DNA of 64,000 nucleotides, taken from assembly GCF_000296445.1 (NCBI RefSeq), contig NZ_JH815198.1, positions 312,501 to 376,500 on the forward strand, in the 5' to 3' direction. Of the stretch, positions 8,336 to 17,413 are shown piece after piece. Within the stretch, counting starts at the first letter, position 1. Every line of letters starts with the position of its first letter. This stretch comes from Slackia piriformis YIT 12062. GTDB taxonomy: Bacteria > Actinomycetota > Coriobacteriia > Coriobacteriales > Eggerthellaceae. The notes beneath the pieces were generated by a model. The model saw only the letters and a program-made list of their open reading frames with translations. It was not told the DNA's origin and searched no databases. The translations under genes were made by a program, and so were the position numbers.

Positions 8336-10540
8336 TTACTTCTTCAGAAGCGGAGTGATAGATCCCGGCGCCAGCAAGGTGATGCGGTTCGTGGCGCGGG
8401 AGATGCTGGTGTACAGGCGATTGCGGTCGATGCGGTTGTCTCCGAACACCTCCTCGCGGGCATCGGGGATGATGACGTGGTCGAATTCGAGGCCTTTGGC
8501 GAATTCGAGCGTCATGATCATGACTCCGCTTGCGGGCAGCGTGGCGTTGTCGTCGATGAGGGCGATCGCTTCGTCTCCGAGCAAAGAGGCAATGCGGCGG
8601 GCCCCTGCTCGGTCGTTTGCGATGACGGCTGCAAGTCCGCGGCCTTCGTGCTCGATGCCCTCGCGCGCCTGCGAGACGACGCGTGCGAGCTCGGATTCAT
8701 ACGTTTCTCGGTCGGGGCATTCCAGCAGGTCGGGAGCTATGTCGTCGCGCTGGATGGAGGAGACGCGCATACGGTCGTCGTGGGGCATAAGACCCGAGAA
8801 CAGGTCGGTGATCTGGGGGGATGAGCGATAGCTTGTCATGAGGCGGCATTCCTGCACGCTTTCGCCGCTTGCCTCGAAGACGGCGCGAATTTCTTCGAAC
8901 GTCGACGTGTGGTTGCCGATCGCCTGATTCTCATCGCCCAAAAGCAAGAAATGCGCTCGGCGGAAATAACGTCGAAGAACGACGAGCTGAGCGGTGGTGT
9001 AATCCTGCACTTCGTCGACCATGACGTACTTCGCGTTCGGATTGCTCAGACCCGTACATGCCATTTTGAGGTAGGCCCACTCCACGGGAAGCAGCCCTTC
9101 TTTTCCGAGAAGGCGCATGCCTATACGGTCGATGCGAAGCCATTCGTCGCGCTCGACGATGTCGAAGGCGCGCGCATAGCGGTCGTTGAGGTAGGTGAGC
9201 GCAAGCTCTCGCGCCTCGTTTTCGTTTTGGGGCTCAATGGTTTCGTGGAAGATGCGCACCTGCTCCTGGATGGATAGCTGGAGCATCTCGTTTTGCGCGC
9301 GCTCGGTTGCCGCCATCTGCTTGAGCCTGCTGGACAGTCGCTTATGCAGCTCTTCACGCATGAGCGTGACCAGATGGGGGCCTGCCGGTATGCGCTTGAA
9401 CTTATCGGCCATTTGGCGGATTTGCCCAGCAGAGAGCAGCTGGGTTCCTTCGCAGACGATGTCTTTGAAATCGTTGGGGTCGAAAACGAGTTCGGCGACG
9501 GCATTGTCGATGCGCTGCAGCGATTCAAGGGAGATGTCGGCTCGCCCGCGGCTTCGGTCGGCGGGCATGATGGTTGCCATGAACTCGTTGAAGGTCATGG
9601 TTTCGGGATTGCTTTCCCCAAGGTCGGGAAGGACGTTTTCGATATAGCGGCTGAAAACCGGGTTCGGCGTGATCAGAAAGACGTCTTCGGGCCTGAGGCT
9701 TTCACGCTGCCGATAGAACAGATAGGCGATGCGCTGCATAAGGACCGATGTCTTGCCGCTTCCGGCGATGCCATTGACAAGCAGCACGGGGACGTCTTCG
9801 TGGCGGATGACCTGGTTCTGCTCTTTTTGAATGGTAGCCGTGATGGCCTTCATCTGGGATGTGCGCTCCTGGGAAAGCGACGCGAGAAGCATGGCGTCCT
9901 GGATGGCTACCGTGGTGTCGAAGTATGCGTTCAGGGTGTCCTTTGCGATGTCGAACTGGCGACGCAGCTTGAGGTCGACTTTGATGGTGCGGCCGTTTGC
10001 GACATAGGAAGTGGGACCGTTTTCCTGGTTGTAATAGGTTTCAGCCACGGGCGAACGCCAGTCCACCACCAGGCGCTTATAGTTCTCGTCAGACATGCCG
10101 GCGTTGCCTATGTAGAGGTCTTTCGGGGCGTCTCCCGGTTTGTACTGCAGAGAGACTTTCGCGAAGTACGGCTGCTCGAGCAGCAGGCGTGTTTTCTCGA
10201 GGTTCTGGAGGTTGAGTTCCTGCGTGGCGTTGCACAGGTCGATGTTTTTATTGGCGGTGGCGTATTCCGCGTAAGTCTCGAAGGCCTCGCCCATGCTGGC
10301 GAAGTTGCCCGTGAGCTCGTCTGCGAGCATCTCCTTGTCGGCGGCCACTTCGGCATCGAGCTTTTTGATTTTCGCTGCGAAGGAGGCGGCCATTTTAACG
10401 AGCGTTTCGTAGGTTCGGCTCAGATGCTCCTGCTCCTGCGCGAAGACGGGATCTTCTTCCCGGTCGAGCTCGGTTTGCTTCTGCGGGTCTTCGTCGGGGT
10501 TATTCGTTGAAAGGCGGGGTTGCGAAGGGTCGGTGAACAC
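8336..10540 (-). CDS. helD: HelD-like UvrD-family helicase (RNA polymerase-associated)
   Basis: Superfamily I ATPase of the HelD/DNA helicase IV group, 734 aa. In Gram-positive bacteria HelD removes stalled RNA polymerase from nucleic acid. Visible: an N-terminal charged helical arm (about 1-110), Walker A in GIAGSGKTSVLMQRI (about 260), Walker B VDEVQDYTTAQ, motif LLLGDENQAI, and a C-terminal motif FAKGLEFDHVIIPDA followed by LYTSISRATNRITLL. Start is GTG with AAGGAG 7 nt upstream. It precedes the PurF-like gene by 151 nt on the same strand. The long gap with no overlap suggests separate expression, though read-through is possible. Confidence 0.88.
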   Translation of the reverse strand: MFTDPSQPRLSTNNPDEDPQKQTELDREEDPVFAQEQEHLSRTYETLVKMAASFAAKIKKLDAEVAADKEMLADELTGNFASMGEAFETYAEYATANKNIDLCNATQELNLQNLEKTRLLLEQPYFAKVSLQYKPGDAPKDLYIGNAGMSDENYKRLVVDWRSPVAETYYNQENGPTSYVANGRTIKVDLKLRRQFDIAKDTLNAYFDTTVAIQDAMLLASLSQERTSQMKAITATIQKEQNQVIRHEDVPVLLVNGIAGSGKTSVLMQRIAYLFYRQRESLRPEDVFLITPNPVFSRYIENVLPDLGESNPETMTFNEFMATIMPADRSRGRADISLESLQRIDNAVAELVFDPNDFKDIVCEGTQLLSAGQIRQMADKFKRIPAGPHLVTLMREELHKRLSSRLKQMAATERAQNEMLQLSIQEQVRIFHETIEPQNENEARELALTYLNDRYARAFDIVERDEWLRIDRIGMRLLGKEGLLPVEWAYLKMACTGLSNPNAKYVMVDEVQDYTTAQLVVLRRYFRRAHFLLLGDENQAIGNHTSTFEEIRAVFEASGESVQECRLMTSYRSSPQITDLFSGLMPHDDRMRVSSIQRDDIAPDLLECPDRETYESELARVVSQAREGIEHEGRGLAAVIANDRAGARRIASLLGDEAIALIDDNATLPASGVMIMTLEFAKGLEFDHVIIPDAREEVFGDNRIDRNRLYTSISRATNRITLLAPGSITPLLKK

Positions 10541-10636
10541 GGTTTCTCCTTAGCGGGCGGTGCGAATTGTCACGCCGGCGCTATGCCGGCGGATTAAGCT
10601 TGATCTCTTCGTTGGTACAATGACAGAAAGTGTTGC

Positions 10637-10642
10637 ATTATA
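10637..10642 (-). promoter_or_regulatory. Possible -10 element of helD
   Basis: The minus strand reads TATAAT here, about 97 nt before the helD start, in the divergent gap with the Ski2-like helicase. I see no good -35 hexamer at 16-18 nt, so this is only a candidate. Confidence 0.3.
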
Positions 10643-10821
10643 AAGCGGCGAAGGCGATTCCGCACGAGAATTGCGCTTGCCGATTCGGGCGGGCTTGGGT
10701 TCGCGCCTTCCAAGCTTGAGAATCGAGCCCCCTTTTGACATCGGGGACGTATTTCGAAACGATTGGGATATATTGAAGGCGAATTCAAAGACGCTGACGA
10801 ATGACGGATGGGAGAGCCTGC

Positions 10822-13542
10822 ATGGATCATGGTGCTGCAGATGAGCGAGTCGGCTTCGAGCGCTCGAAGGACGCTGACGGGGCGCTCGGGGAAAACGAGG
10901 CGGCGGAAAACGACGCGATGCGTTTCGGATCGCTTGGCGCACTTGTTCCGGATGCGGTGTATGACCGCTATTGGAGCTGGGGCTCTGACGAAGGCTCCGA
11001 GGGCTTCGATGCATCGGACTGCGAATCTGAAGAGTGCATAGCGTCGGAGGAGCCTCTTCCTACGGCGGATGAAGCGTTCGAGCTGTTTCTTGGCTGGGTT
11101 GCCGACCGCAGCATAGAGCCGTGGCCTCATCAGGAAGAAGCTCTGATGAGCCTCATGGTGGGCGATCATGTCATTTTGGGGACGCCTACCGGATCGGGTA
11201 AATCGCTGGTGGCGCTAGGTCTGCATTTCATGGCGCTGTGCACCGGCAAGGTGTCGTATTACACCGCGCCTATCAAGGCTCTTGTCAGCGAGAAGTTTTT
11301 CTATCTTGTCGATGTGCTGGGCAGGGAAAACGTCGGCATGATTACGGGCGATGTGTCCATCAATCCGTACGCTCCGGTCGTATGCTGCACGGCCGAGATT
11401 CTCGCGAACCAGGCGTTGCGCGAGGGGGAACGCGCCGATATCGGCTGCGTGGCTATGGACGAGTTTCACTTCTACGGAGACCCTCAGCGCGGCTGGGCGT
11501 GGCAGGTTCCTTTGCTGACGCTTCCGCATACGCAGTTCTTGCTGATGAGCGCAACGCTTGGCGACGTCTCCGTTATTGCCGAATCCCTCAAGGCCCATAC
11601 GGATGCGGATGTCGATATCATCGCTGATGCTCCGCGCCCGGTGCCGCTTTCTTACGAATACGTGAAAACGCCGATCGAAGGCACGGTTGAGCTTGCCATA
11701 CGCGCTGCCGAAACGCCGCTTTACATCGTGCATTTTTCACAAGATGCTGCGCTCGATACCGCGCAGTCCTTGGCAAGCTACGGCGTTGCAACGAAAGAGC
11801 AGCGCGAGGCCATCAAGAACGCCATCAAGGGAACGCGCTTCACCACGGCGTTTGGCAAGACGCTTCAGCGTCTTTTGGGGTGCGGCGTGGGCGTGCATCA
11901 TGCGGGCATGCTGCCGCGTTATCGCCTTCTGATGGAGAAGCTTGCGCAGCAGGGGCTGCTTCCGGTCATCTGCGGTACCGATACACTGGGTGTGGGTATC
12001 AACGTGCCCATCCATACGGTCATTCTGACGGCTCTTACGAAATTCGACGGCTTCAAGATGCGCCGTTTGCGCGCCCGCGAGTTTCATCAGATAGCCGGTC
12101 GTGCCGGCCGCTCGGGGTTCGATACCGAAGGCATGGTCATAGCCGAAGCGCCTGAGCACGAGATCGAAAACGCTAAGGCCCTGCAAAAAGCTGGCGGCGA
12201 TCCGAAGAAAGAGCGCAAAATCAAGAAGAAAAAGCCGCCTGAGGGTTTTGTGAATTGGAATGAAGACACGTTTGCCAAGCTTATCGACGCGGCGCCCGAG
12301 ACGTTGAAGCCGCGCATGCGCATTACGCATTCCATGGTGCTCGCCGTGGTTTCGCAAGGGGGAGACGCCTGGGCGCGCGTGCGCAAGCTCATCGACGATT
12401 CGGCGCAGACGCCTGAGGAAAAGGTGAAGCTGTACGAACGGGCCGATGAAGTGTTCATGACGCTTATCGATGCCGACGTGGTGGAGAAAGTCGAGTGTGA
12501 AGACGGCTCCGTGGAATATCGCGCCACGATGAATCTGCCGGATGATTTCGCGCTCGACCAGCCGCTTTCCCCGTTTTTGCTTGCGGCGCTCGAGCTGCTT
12601 GATCCCGAGAGCGAAACGTATACCATGGACTTGATTTCCATGGTGGAAGCCACGTTGGAAGACCCGCGCCAAGTGCTGCGTGCGCAAGAGCGCAAAGCAC
12701 GCGAGAAGGCTATGGCGGAGATGAAGGCTGACGGCGTGGACTACGAAGAGCGTCTCGACCGCATCGGTGACGTTACGTATCCCAAGCCGCTGGAAGAGAT
12801 GCTCGATGCGGCATTCGTCCAGTACTGCGAGGCGGTGCCGTGGGCGCGCGACTATCAGCTTGCGCCGAAATCCGTGCTGCGCGACATGCTGGAGACGGCT
12901 TCGGACTTCAAAGAGTATGTGGCTCGTTACGGCATCGCACGCAGCGAAGGCACGTTCTTGCGCTATCTATCCGATGCGTATCGCGTGCTCGACCGCACCG
13001 TTCCTTTCGACAAGCGCGACGATCGGCTGAAAGACATCATTTCATGGCTTGGCCTGGTGGTTCGCTCGGTCGACTCCAGCTTGGTCGACGAATGGGAGGC
13101 TGCAGGCGCGGTGGAAGATACTGCGCCGCCGACCGAAGCGGATGCCGTGGTGCGCGACCGCCGCGGCCTCACGGTGCTCGTGCGCAACGCGCTGTTCCGC
13201 CGTGTGCGCCTTGCCGCTGCGGACAAGGTAGAAGAGCTGGCGGATGTGGATATGGAGTGGGGCTTCGGCGTACGAAAGTGGCAAGAAGCGCTCGATGCGT
13301 TTTATGAGGCGCATGAAGAGATTCTCCTGGACGCCGATGCGCGCTCGAGCGCGTACCTCGTCATCGACGAAGCCGACGAGCGTGCGAACCACGTCTGGCA
13401 CGTACGTCAGATTTTCCATGATGCGGATGGCGATAGCGATTTCAGCATTGCCGCCGATGTCGACCTCGATGCCACGCAGGATGCGGGCGAGGTCGTATTC
13501 TCCAACTATCGCGTCGGGTTTACCGAGGACATTCTGGATTAA
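10822..13542 (+). CDS. Ski2/Mtr4-like DEAD/DEAH-box RNA helicase (actinobacterial HelY type)
   Basis: Superfamily II helicase, about 906 aa. Walker A GTPTGSGKS (about residue 120), the DExH-type Walker B as MDEFHFYGD, motif III LMSATLGD, and motif VI HQIAGRAGRSGFD are all present. The long C-terminal region after about residue 480 matches the extra domain of actinobacterial Ski2-like helicases (DUF3516 type, from memory). The acidic N-terminal 70 residues look disordered. ATG at 10801 is in frame, but ATG at 10822 has GGGAG 7 nt upstream and is preferred. Divergent from helD. A response regulator gene follows after 48 nt and may share the transcript. Confidence 0.88.
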   Translation: MDHGAADERVGFERSKDADGALGENEAAENDAMRFGSLGALVPDAVYDRYWSWGSDEGSEGFDASDCESEECIASEEPLPTADEAFELFLGWVADRSIEPWPHQEEALMSLMVGDHVILGTPTGSGKSLVALGLHFMALCTGKVSYYTAPIKALVSEKFFYLVDVLGRENVGMITGDVSINPYAPVVCCTAEILANQALREGERADIGCVAMDEFHFYGDPQRGWAWQVPLLTLPHTQFLLMSATLGDVSVIAESLKAHTDADVDIIADAPRPVPLSYEYVKTPIEGTVELAIRAAETPLYIVHFSQDAALDTAQSLASYGVATKEQREAIKNAIKGTRFTTAFGKTLQRLLGCGVGVHHAGMLPRYRLLMEKLAQQGLLPVICGTDTLGVGINVPIHTVILTALTKFDGFKMRRLRAREFHQIAGRAGRSGFDTEGMVIAEAPEHEIENAKALQKAGGDPKKERKIKKKKPPEGFVNWNEDTFAKLIDAAPETLKPRMRITHSMVLAVVSQGGDAWARVRKLIDDSAQTPEEKVKLYERADEVFMTLIDADVVEKVECEDGSVEYRATMNLPDDFALDQPLSPFLLAALELLDPESETYTMDLISMVEATLEDPRQVLRAQERKAREKAMAEMKADGVDYEERLDRIGDVTYPKPLEEMLDAAFVQYCEAVPWARDYQLAPKSVLRDMLETASDFKEYVARYGIARSEGTFLRYLSDAYRVLDRTVPFDKRDDRLKDIISWLGLVVRSVDSSLVDEWEAAGAVEDTAPPTEADAVVRDRRGLTVLVRNALFRRVRLAAADKVEELADVDMEWGFGVRKWQEALDAFYEAHEEILLDADARSSAYLVIDEADERANHVWHVRQIFHDADGDSDFSIAADVDLDATQDAGEVVFSNYRVGFTEDILD

Positions 13543-13590
13543 TGGGCATGAAGGCTACTCGGCCGTCTTGCGTCGGAAGGGCGTGCGTCT

Positions 13591-14343
13591 ATGAATAACG
13601 GTAGGGAAGAAAACGACAAACCGGCAAAGGCGGCGCGCGGCCCGTTCGCGGGCGCGCGCGTTCTTGTCGTTGAAGACGATCTTTCTATCAGTGATGTGAT
13701 TTCCTCGGCGCTTGCCCAGGACGGCTATGTGTGCACATGCGCGTATTCGGGCACCGAAGCGCGTATGATTCTCGAAAGCGGGAGTTCGTTCGACATCGTC
13801 TTGTGCGATTTGATGCTTCCGGGGCTTTCGGGGGAAGAGCTGATTGCCCGCATTCGCGAGCGCTGCGACGTTCCTATCCTCGTCGCCTCGGCGAAAGGGG
13901 AAGCATCCGACCGCGTGGCCCTTTTGCGTATGGGGGCGGACGACTACGTGGTCAAGCCTTTCGATTTGGACGAATTGCTGGCGCGCATCGAGGCGTTGCT
14001 GCGTCGTTCTGCGGCGTTTCGGCAGCCGACCTCAACCGATCGCTCGATGTCGTTTAGGCAGTGGGTCGTAGACGAGGAGTCGCGCGAGTTTACCGCGGCG
14101 GGCGTCCCCGTGCGTCTGACGCGCACCGAGTTCGACATCGTGTGCGCGCTCGTTCGGCATCCGAAGAAGGTCTACACGAAGCGCGAGCTGTTCGAGATAG
14201 TGCGCAACGAAGAAGCGCTTTCGGACGAAAAGACCATCAACACGCACGTTTCCAACATCCGTGCCAAGTTGAAAGGGACGGGTACGGAGGGCTATATAGA
14301 GACCGTCTGGGGCATAGGGTTCAAGCTTTCCGAGGACGATTAA
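13591..14343 (+). CDS. OmpR/PhoB-family response regulator
   Basis: DNA-binding response regulator, 250 aa, with a basic 20-residue N-terminal extension before the receiver domain. Receiver: RVLVVEDDLSISDVI, phospho-acceptor Asp73 in LCDLMLPG, Lys in YVVKPFDLDEL. Winged helix: LTRTEFDIVCALVRHP and VWGIGFKL. It heads a module of ABC ATPase, ABC permease and histidine kinase, the layout used to sense and resist membrane-active peptides or lantibiotics. The partner kinase is presumably the gene at 16327. The Met start has only a weak upstream site (GGAAGG 18 nt away), so the start could be slightly different. Confidence 0.9.
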   Translation: MNNGREENDKPAKAARGPFAGARVLVVEDDLSISDVISSALAQDGYVCTCAYSGTEARMILESGSSFDIVLCDLMLPGLSGEELIARIRERCDVPILVASAKGEASDRVALLRMGADDYVVKPFDLDELLARIEALLRRSAAFRQPTSTDRSMSFRQWVVDEESREFTAAGVPVRLTRTEFDIVCALVRHPKKVYTKRELFEIVRNEEALSDEKTINTHVSNIRAKLKGTGTEGYIETVWGIGFKLSEDD

Positions 14344-14448
14344 TCGCGTCGGTCTTTTCTTATATCTTTCTTGATCTTTGGCGGAAAGTTTCTCAAAACT
14401 CGCTCGGTATTCTCGAAAGCGTCGAAATGTCGAGGAAAGGAGACTCGC

Positions 14449-15432
14449 ATGAACGCGATCGAGACCGTCGGCCTGACGAAGGCCTTCGGCGAAAAACATG
14501 CAGTCGATGCGCTTGACCTGACGGTGAAGCGCGGGGAGATATACGGATTCGTGGGCCGCAACGGCGCCGGGAAGTCTACGGTTATGAAGATGCTGGCCGG
14601 TCTTGTGCTGCCTACGTCGGGCGAGATCGCCTTGCTCGGAGAGCATCAGAAGCCGGGCTGTACAAGCAGACGAATGGGTGCGCTTATCGAGGAGCCAGGC
14701 GTGTTGCGTTCTCTTACCGGGCTGGAAAACGTCGCCTGTCGCGCGATGTCTCTCGGCGTGGTGGATGCGGAGCGCGTAGCGGCGGAAACGCTTCAGGAGG
14801 TTGGTCTTGCCGATGCGGCCCATAAGCGTGTGAAGTCGTATTCGCTCGGCATGAAGCAGAGGCTGGGCTTGGCGCTCGCTTTGGTGGGTTCTCCCGATTT
14901 GCTTTTGCTCGACGAGCCTTTCAACGGGCTTGATCCGCAAGGCGTGCGTTCGGTGCGCGATCTGATCGTGTCGCTTGTGCGCGACAGGGGCGTGACGGTT
15001 TTCGTGAGCTCGCACGTGCTCGACCAGCTCGAACGCATGGTGACGCGCTATGGCGTGGTGCGCGAAGGCCGCCTGGTGAAAGAACTCTCCACCGAAGAGG
15101 TGGAGCAGGCGTGCGCCGACCACGTTCTCATTCGCTGCGCGGCGCCCCAGTTCGCGCTTTCCGTTCTGCAGGACGCGCTTCCCGAAGGGCGTTTCGTCAT
15201 GCTTGAAGACGATGCCATTCGCGCGCAGAACATCACGTCGGAGGAAGCGGGAAGAGCGCTTGCAGGCTCGGGTATCGTAATCAGCGAGCTTTCTGTTTCC
15301 CACCGCGACATCGAAGAGCTTTTCATCGGTCTTATGGGCGAAGAGGGCAGCGCCGAATCGCAGAAGGCGAACGGGGCCTTGCTCAAGCGCAGGCGTGCCG
15401 AGAAAGGGGGGTGGTCGCCGTGCTTAGCATGA
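14449..15432 (+). CDS. ABC transporter ATP-binding protein (peptide/lantibiotic-type)
   Basis: ATPase subunit, about 327 aa, with Walker A GRNGAGKST, Q-loop region, signature SLGMKQRLGLA, Walker B LLLLDEPFNGLD and the H-loop His in VFVSSHVLDQLERM. The MKQR-type signature is usual for drug and peptide exporters of the BcrA/LanF group. ATG at 14449 has GAAAGGAG 6 nt before it; an in-frame TTG further up has none. The 3' end overlaps the permease gene by 13 nt, implying translational coupling. It works with the permease at 15420 as an exporter or peptide-removal unit controlled by the flanking two-component system. Confidence 0.92.
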   Translation: MNAIETVGLTKAFGEKHAVDALDLTVKRGEIYGFVGRNGAGKSTVMKMLAGLVLPTSGEIALLGEHQKPGCTSRRMGALIEEPGVLRSLTGLENVACRAMSLGVVDAERVAAETLQEVGLADAAHKRVKSYSLGMKQRLGLALALVGSPDLLLLDEPFNGLDPQGVRSVRDLIVSLVRDRGVTVFVSSHVLDQLERMVTRYGVVREGRLVKELSTEEVEQACADHVLIRCAAPQFALSVLQDALPEGRFVMLEDDAIRAQNITSEEAGRALAGSGIVISELSVSHRDIEELFIGLMGEEGSAESQKANGALLKRRRAEKGGWSPCLA

Positions 15433-16205
15433 TGAAAGCCCTGGCGTACTACCTTCGCGGCTCCCGCATGATGCTCGCGTTCGTGCTCGTTTTCGTGTTT
15501 TGCTGCTCCGTCGAAGCCATTGCTGTCTGGATGCATTTCAATGTGCCTTGGTTTGCTGAATTGGGTGTTGTCGTGGGGGTTTACGACGGCGTGCCTTCGC
15601 TTATGGTATGGGGCTCGTCTTTTGTGGCGGGGTCGTTTTTAGCCATGGCCCATGCGATCTTCATGGCTGCGATTACGTCGGAGCTTTTCAAACGCGGATA
15701 CGTGAAAAACCTTATCCAGGCGAAAGGAGGCCGTGCAACGCTGGCGCTGTCGCTTGTGGCGTGGTGCGTATTGAGCGCGTCTGTCGCCACGTTGATGGGT
15801 GTTGCGGTGACAGAGCTTGGGACTCGCCTGGCGGGATGCGCGCCCGCTCTGCCCTCGCTGGCTGATTTTCTGCAGTGGTTCATCCAGGTGACATTGTGCG
15901 TGTCCGCCTACTCCGTCCTGACCGTTATGGCGGTTCTTCTTACCAAAAGCGAAGTAGCCGGCATGGTGATCGCGATATCGCTCGGTGCCGGCGGTGTTGA
16001 AAATATTCTGCGGCTGCTGCTTGCTAACATACCCGGCCTTGCGCCGGCGCTTCGCGACTGCCTTGACGGGTATCTTGCGGCGGATTTGAGCATGCTGGGT
16101 TCGGGCGCCATATGCGATCCGTTTTCCTACGTGCAGTCAATCGCTACCATTGCGGTTGCGACGGCGCTTTGCGTCGCGGTGGCGAAAAAACGAAGTTTTG
16201 CCTGA
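15420..16205 (+). CDS. ABC-2 type membrane permease
   Basis: Hydrophobic protein, about 261 aa, with about six membrane spans, partner of the ATPase before it. Three in-frame starts lie close together (GTG 15411, GTG 15420, ATG 15429). AGAAAGGGGGG ends at 15411, so GTG 15420 has the best spacing. Sequence similarity is too weak by eye to name a substrate; the LanE/LanG or BcrB class is likely from context. A hairpin resembling a terminator follows at 16230, before the kinase gene. Confidence 0.8.
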   Translation: MLSMMKALAYYLRGSRMMLAFVLVFVFCCSVEAIAVWMHFNVPWFAELGVVVGVYDGVPSLMVWGSSFVAGSFLAMAHAIFMAAITSELFKRGYVKNLIQAKGGRATLALSLVAWCVLSASVATLMGVAVTELGTRLAGCAPALPSLADFLQWFIQVTLCVSAYSVLTVMAVLLTKSEVAGMVIAISLGAGGVENILRLLLANIPGLAPALRDCLDGYLAADLSMLGSGAICDPFSYVQSIATIAVATALCVAVAKKRSFA

Positions 16206-16229
16206 TAGAAGCACAGCATGGACTTATAG

Positions 16230-16268
16230 GGCGCGAACGGCGGGAAAAGAGCTGTTCGCGCCGTTTTC
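16230..16268 (+). terminator. Terminator or attenuator between permease and kinase genes
   Basis: GGCGCGAAC (16230-16238) pairs perfectly with GTTCGCGCC (16254-16262), followed by GTTTTCC. It lies 25 nt after the permease stop and about 60 nt before the kinase start. It could end most transcripts and keep kinase levels low relative to the transporter. Confidence 0.7.
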
Positions 16269-16326
16269 CGTGAAGCGGGTCTTGGCCGGGCCTTATCAAT
16301 GAGGTTGCTAGAAGGAAGGGGCTTTC

Positions 16327-17232
16327 GTGGTTGCTTGGGGTGTTGCGCTTGCCGCCATGTTGGCGTCGTTCGTGCTTGCCTTCGTTGCCGTGAGCTACGA
16401 GCGCGAGCTGCGCTCTATGGCGAGTTTCTTGGAGAAACGCGAGCGCGGCAGCAACGAGCGTGTTTCAGTGGATTTTTCTACGCGGGGTATTGCCGGCATT
16501 GCGCGGGCGATAAACGAAGAGCTGGATGCGCAGCGCGACGCGCACATTGCCCAGGAGGCTCACCGTGCGGCATTTCGTCAGGACCTCGCCTCGCTTTCCC
16601 ACGATATCCGCACGCCTCTTGCGGGAGCCCAGGGGTATTTGCAGCTGCACGACCGCGCGGAAAGCGAAACGGAGCGTCGCCGCTGCCTGTCCGAGGCCGC
16701 ATCGCGCCTGGCGGCCATGAGAAAGCTCACCGATACGCTCTTCGATTATTCGAAGGCGCTCGACGAAAGCGCGCCGCTGGCTCTTTCGAACGTGCGGGCG
16801 TGCGACGTTCTGGCCGATGTTTTAGCGGGCATGTATCCGCAGTTTCTTGAGCGGGGATGGGCGCCCGAGTTGCATATCGAAGACGAAGAAGTGCTTATCG
16901 AGGCCAACGCCGAGGCGTTGGCGCGCGTGTTTTCCAACGTGCTGACGAATGCCGTTCGCTATGGGACGGATGCGCCGTGCATCGTGCAGCGAAACGGCGT
17001 TTTCGTCGTGAAAAACAACGTGTCCGATTCGTCTTCGATCGACCCGGCGCGGCTTTTCGACCGGTTTTACCGGGCGGACACGGCGCGCGGCGGCGGTGGG
17101 TCGGGTCTCGGCCTGGCGATTGTCGCGCAGCTGTGCTCGCGCATGGGAGGCTCGGCATCGGCGCGGATCGAAGGCGACGTGCTCGAGATTGAGTTGGCGT
17201 TCAAAGCGGCGCCGGGCGCTTCGGCGGCGTGA
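16327..17232 (+). CDS. Sensor histidine kinase of the peptide-response module
   Basis: Small membrane kinase, 301 aa. One clear N-terminal hydrophobic segment (about residues 3-25) is followed by a short linker, a DHp domain with the phospho-acceptor His92 in SLSHDIRTPLAG, and a compact ATPase domain with the N box SNVLTNAVRYG and G boxes GGGGSGLGLAIV. No extracellular sensor domain is visible, as in intramembrane-sensing kinases that read the state of a partner ABC transporter. GTG start with GAAGGAAGGGG just upstream. Presumed partner of the regulator at 13591. The preceding terminator-like hairpin implies partial read-through or a separate promoter. Confidence 0.88.
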   Translation: MVAWGVALAAMLASFVLAFVAVSYERELRSMASFLEKRERGSNERVSVDFSTRGIAGIARAINEELDAQRDAHIAQEAHRAAFRQDLASLSHDIRTPLAGAQGYLQLHDRAESETERRRCLSEAASRLAAMRKLTDTLFDYSKALDESAPLALSNVRACDVLADVLAGMYPQFLERGWAPELHIEDEEVLIEANAEALARVFSNVLTNAVRYGTDAPCIVQRNGVFVVKNNVSDSSSIDPARLFDRFYRADTARGGGGSGLGLAIVAQLCSRMGGSASARIEGDVLEIELAFKAAPGASAA

Positions 17233-17413
17233 TACTGGGTCGGTGCCGGATCATCGCCAACGCGAAATCTGACATGAGACATTCCGTGCTGCATGGATGC
17301 GAGACGGGAATGGCGATTGTGTAACAGTTCCTTTGCGGGCTTTTCTCTTTTTCAAATGATATAGAATCGCTTTGCTGTACAAATGTTGATTATTCTTTGC
17401 AAAGGAGATGCGA

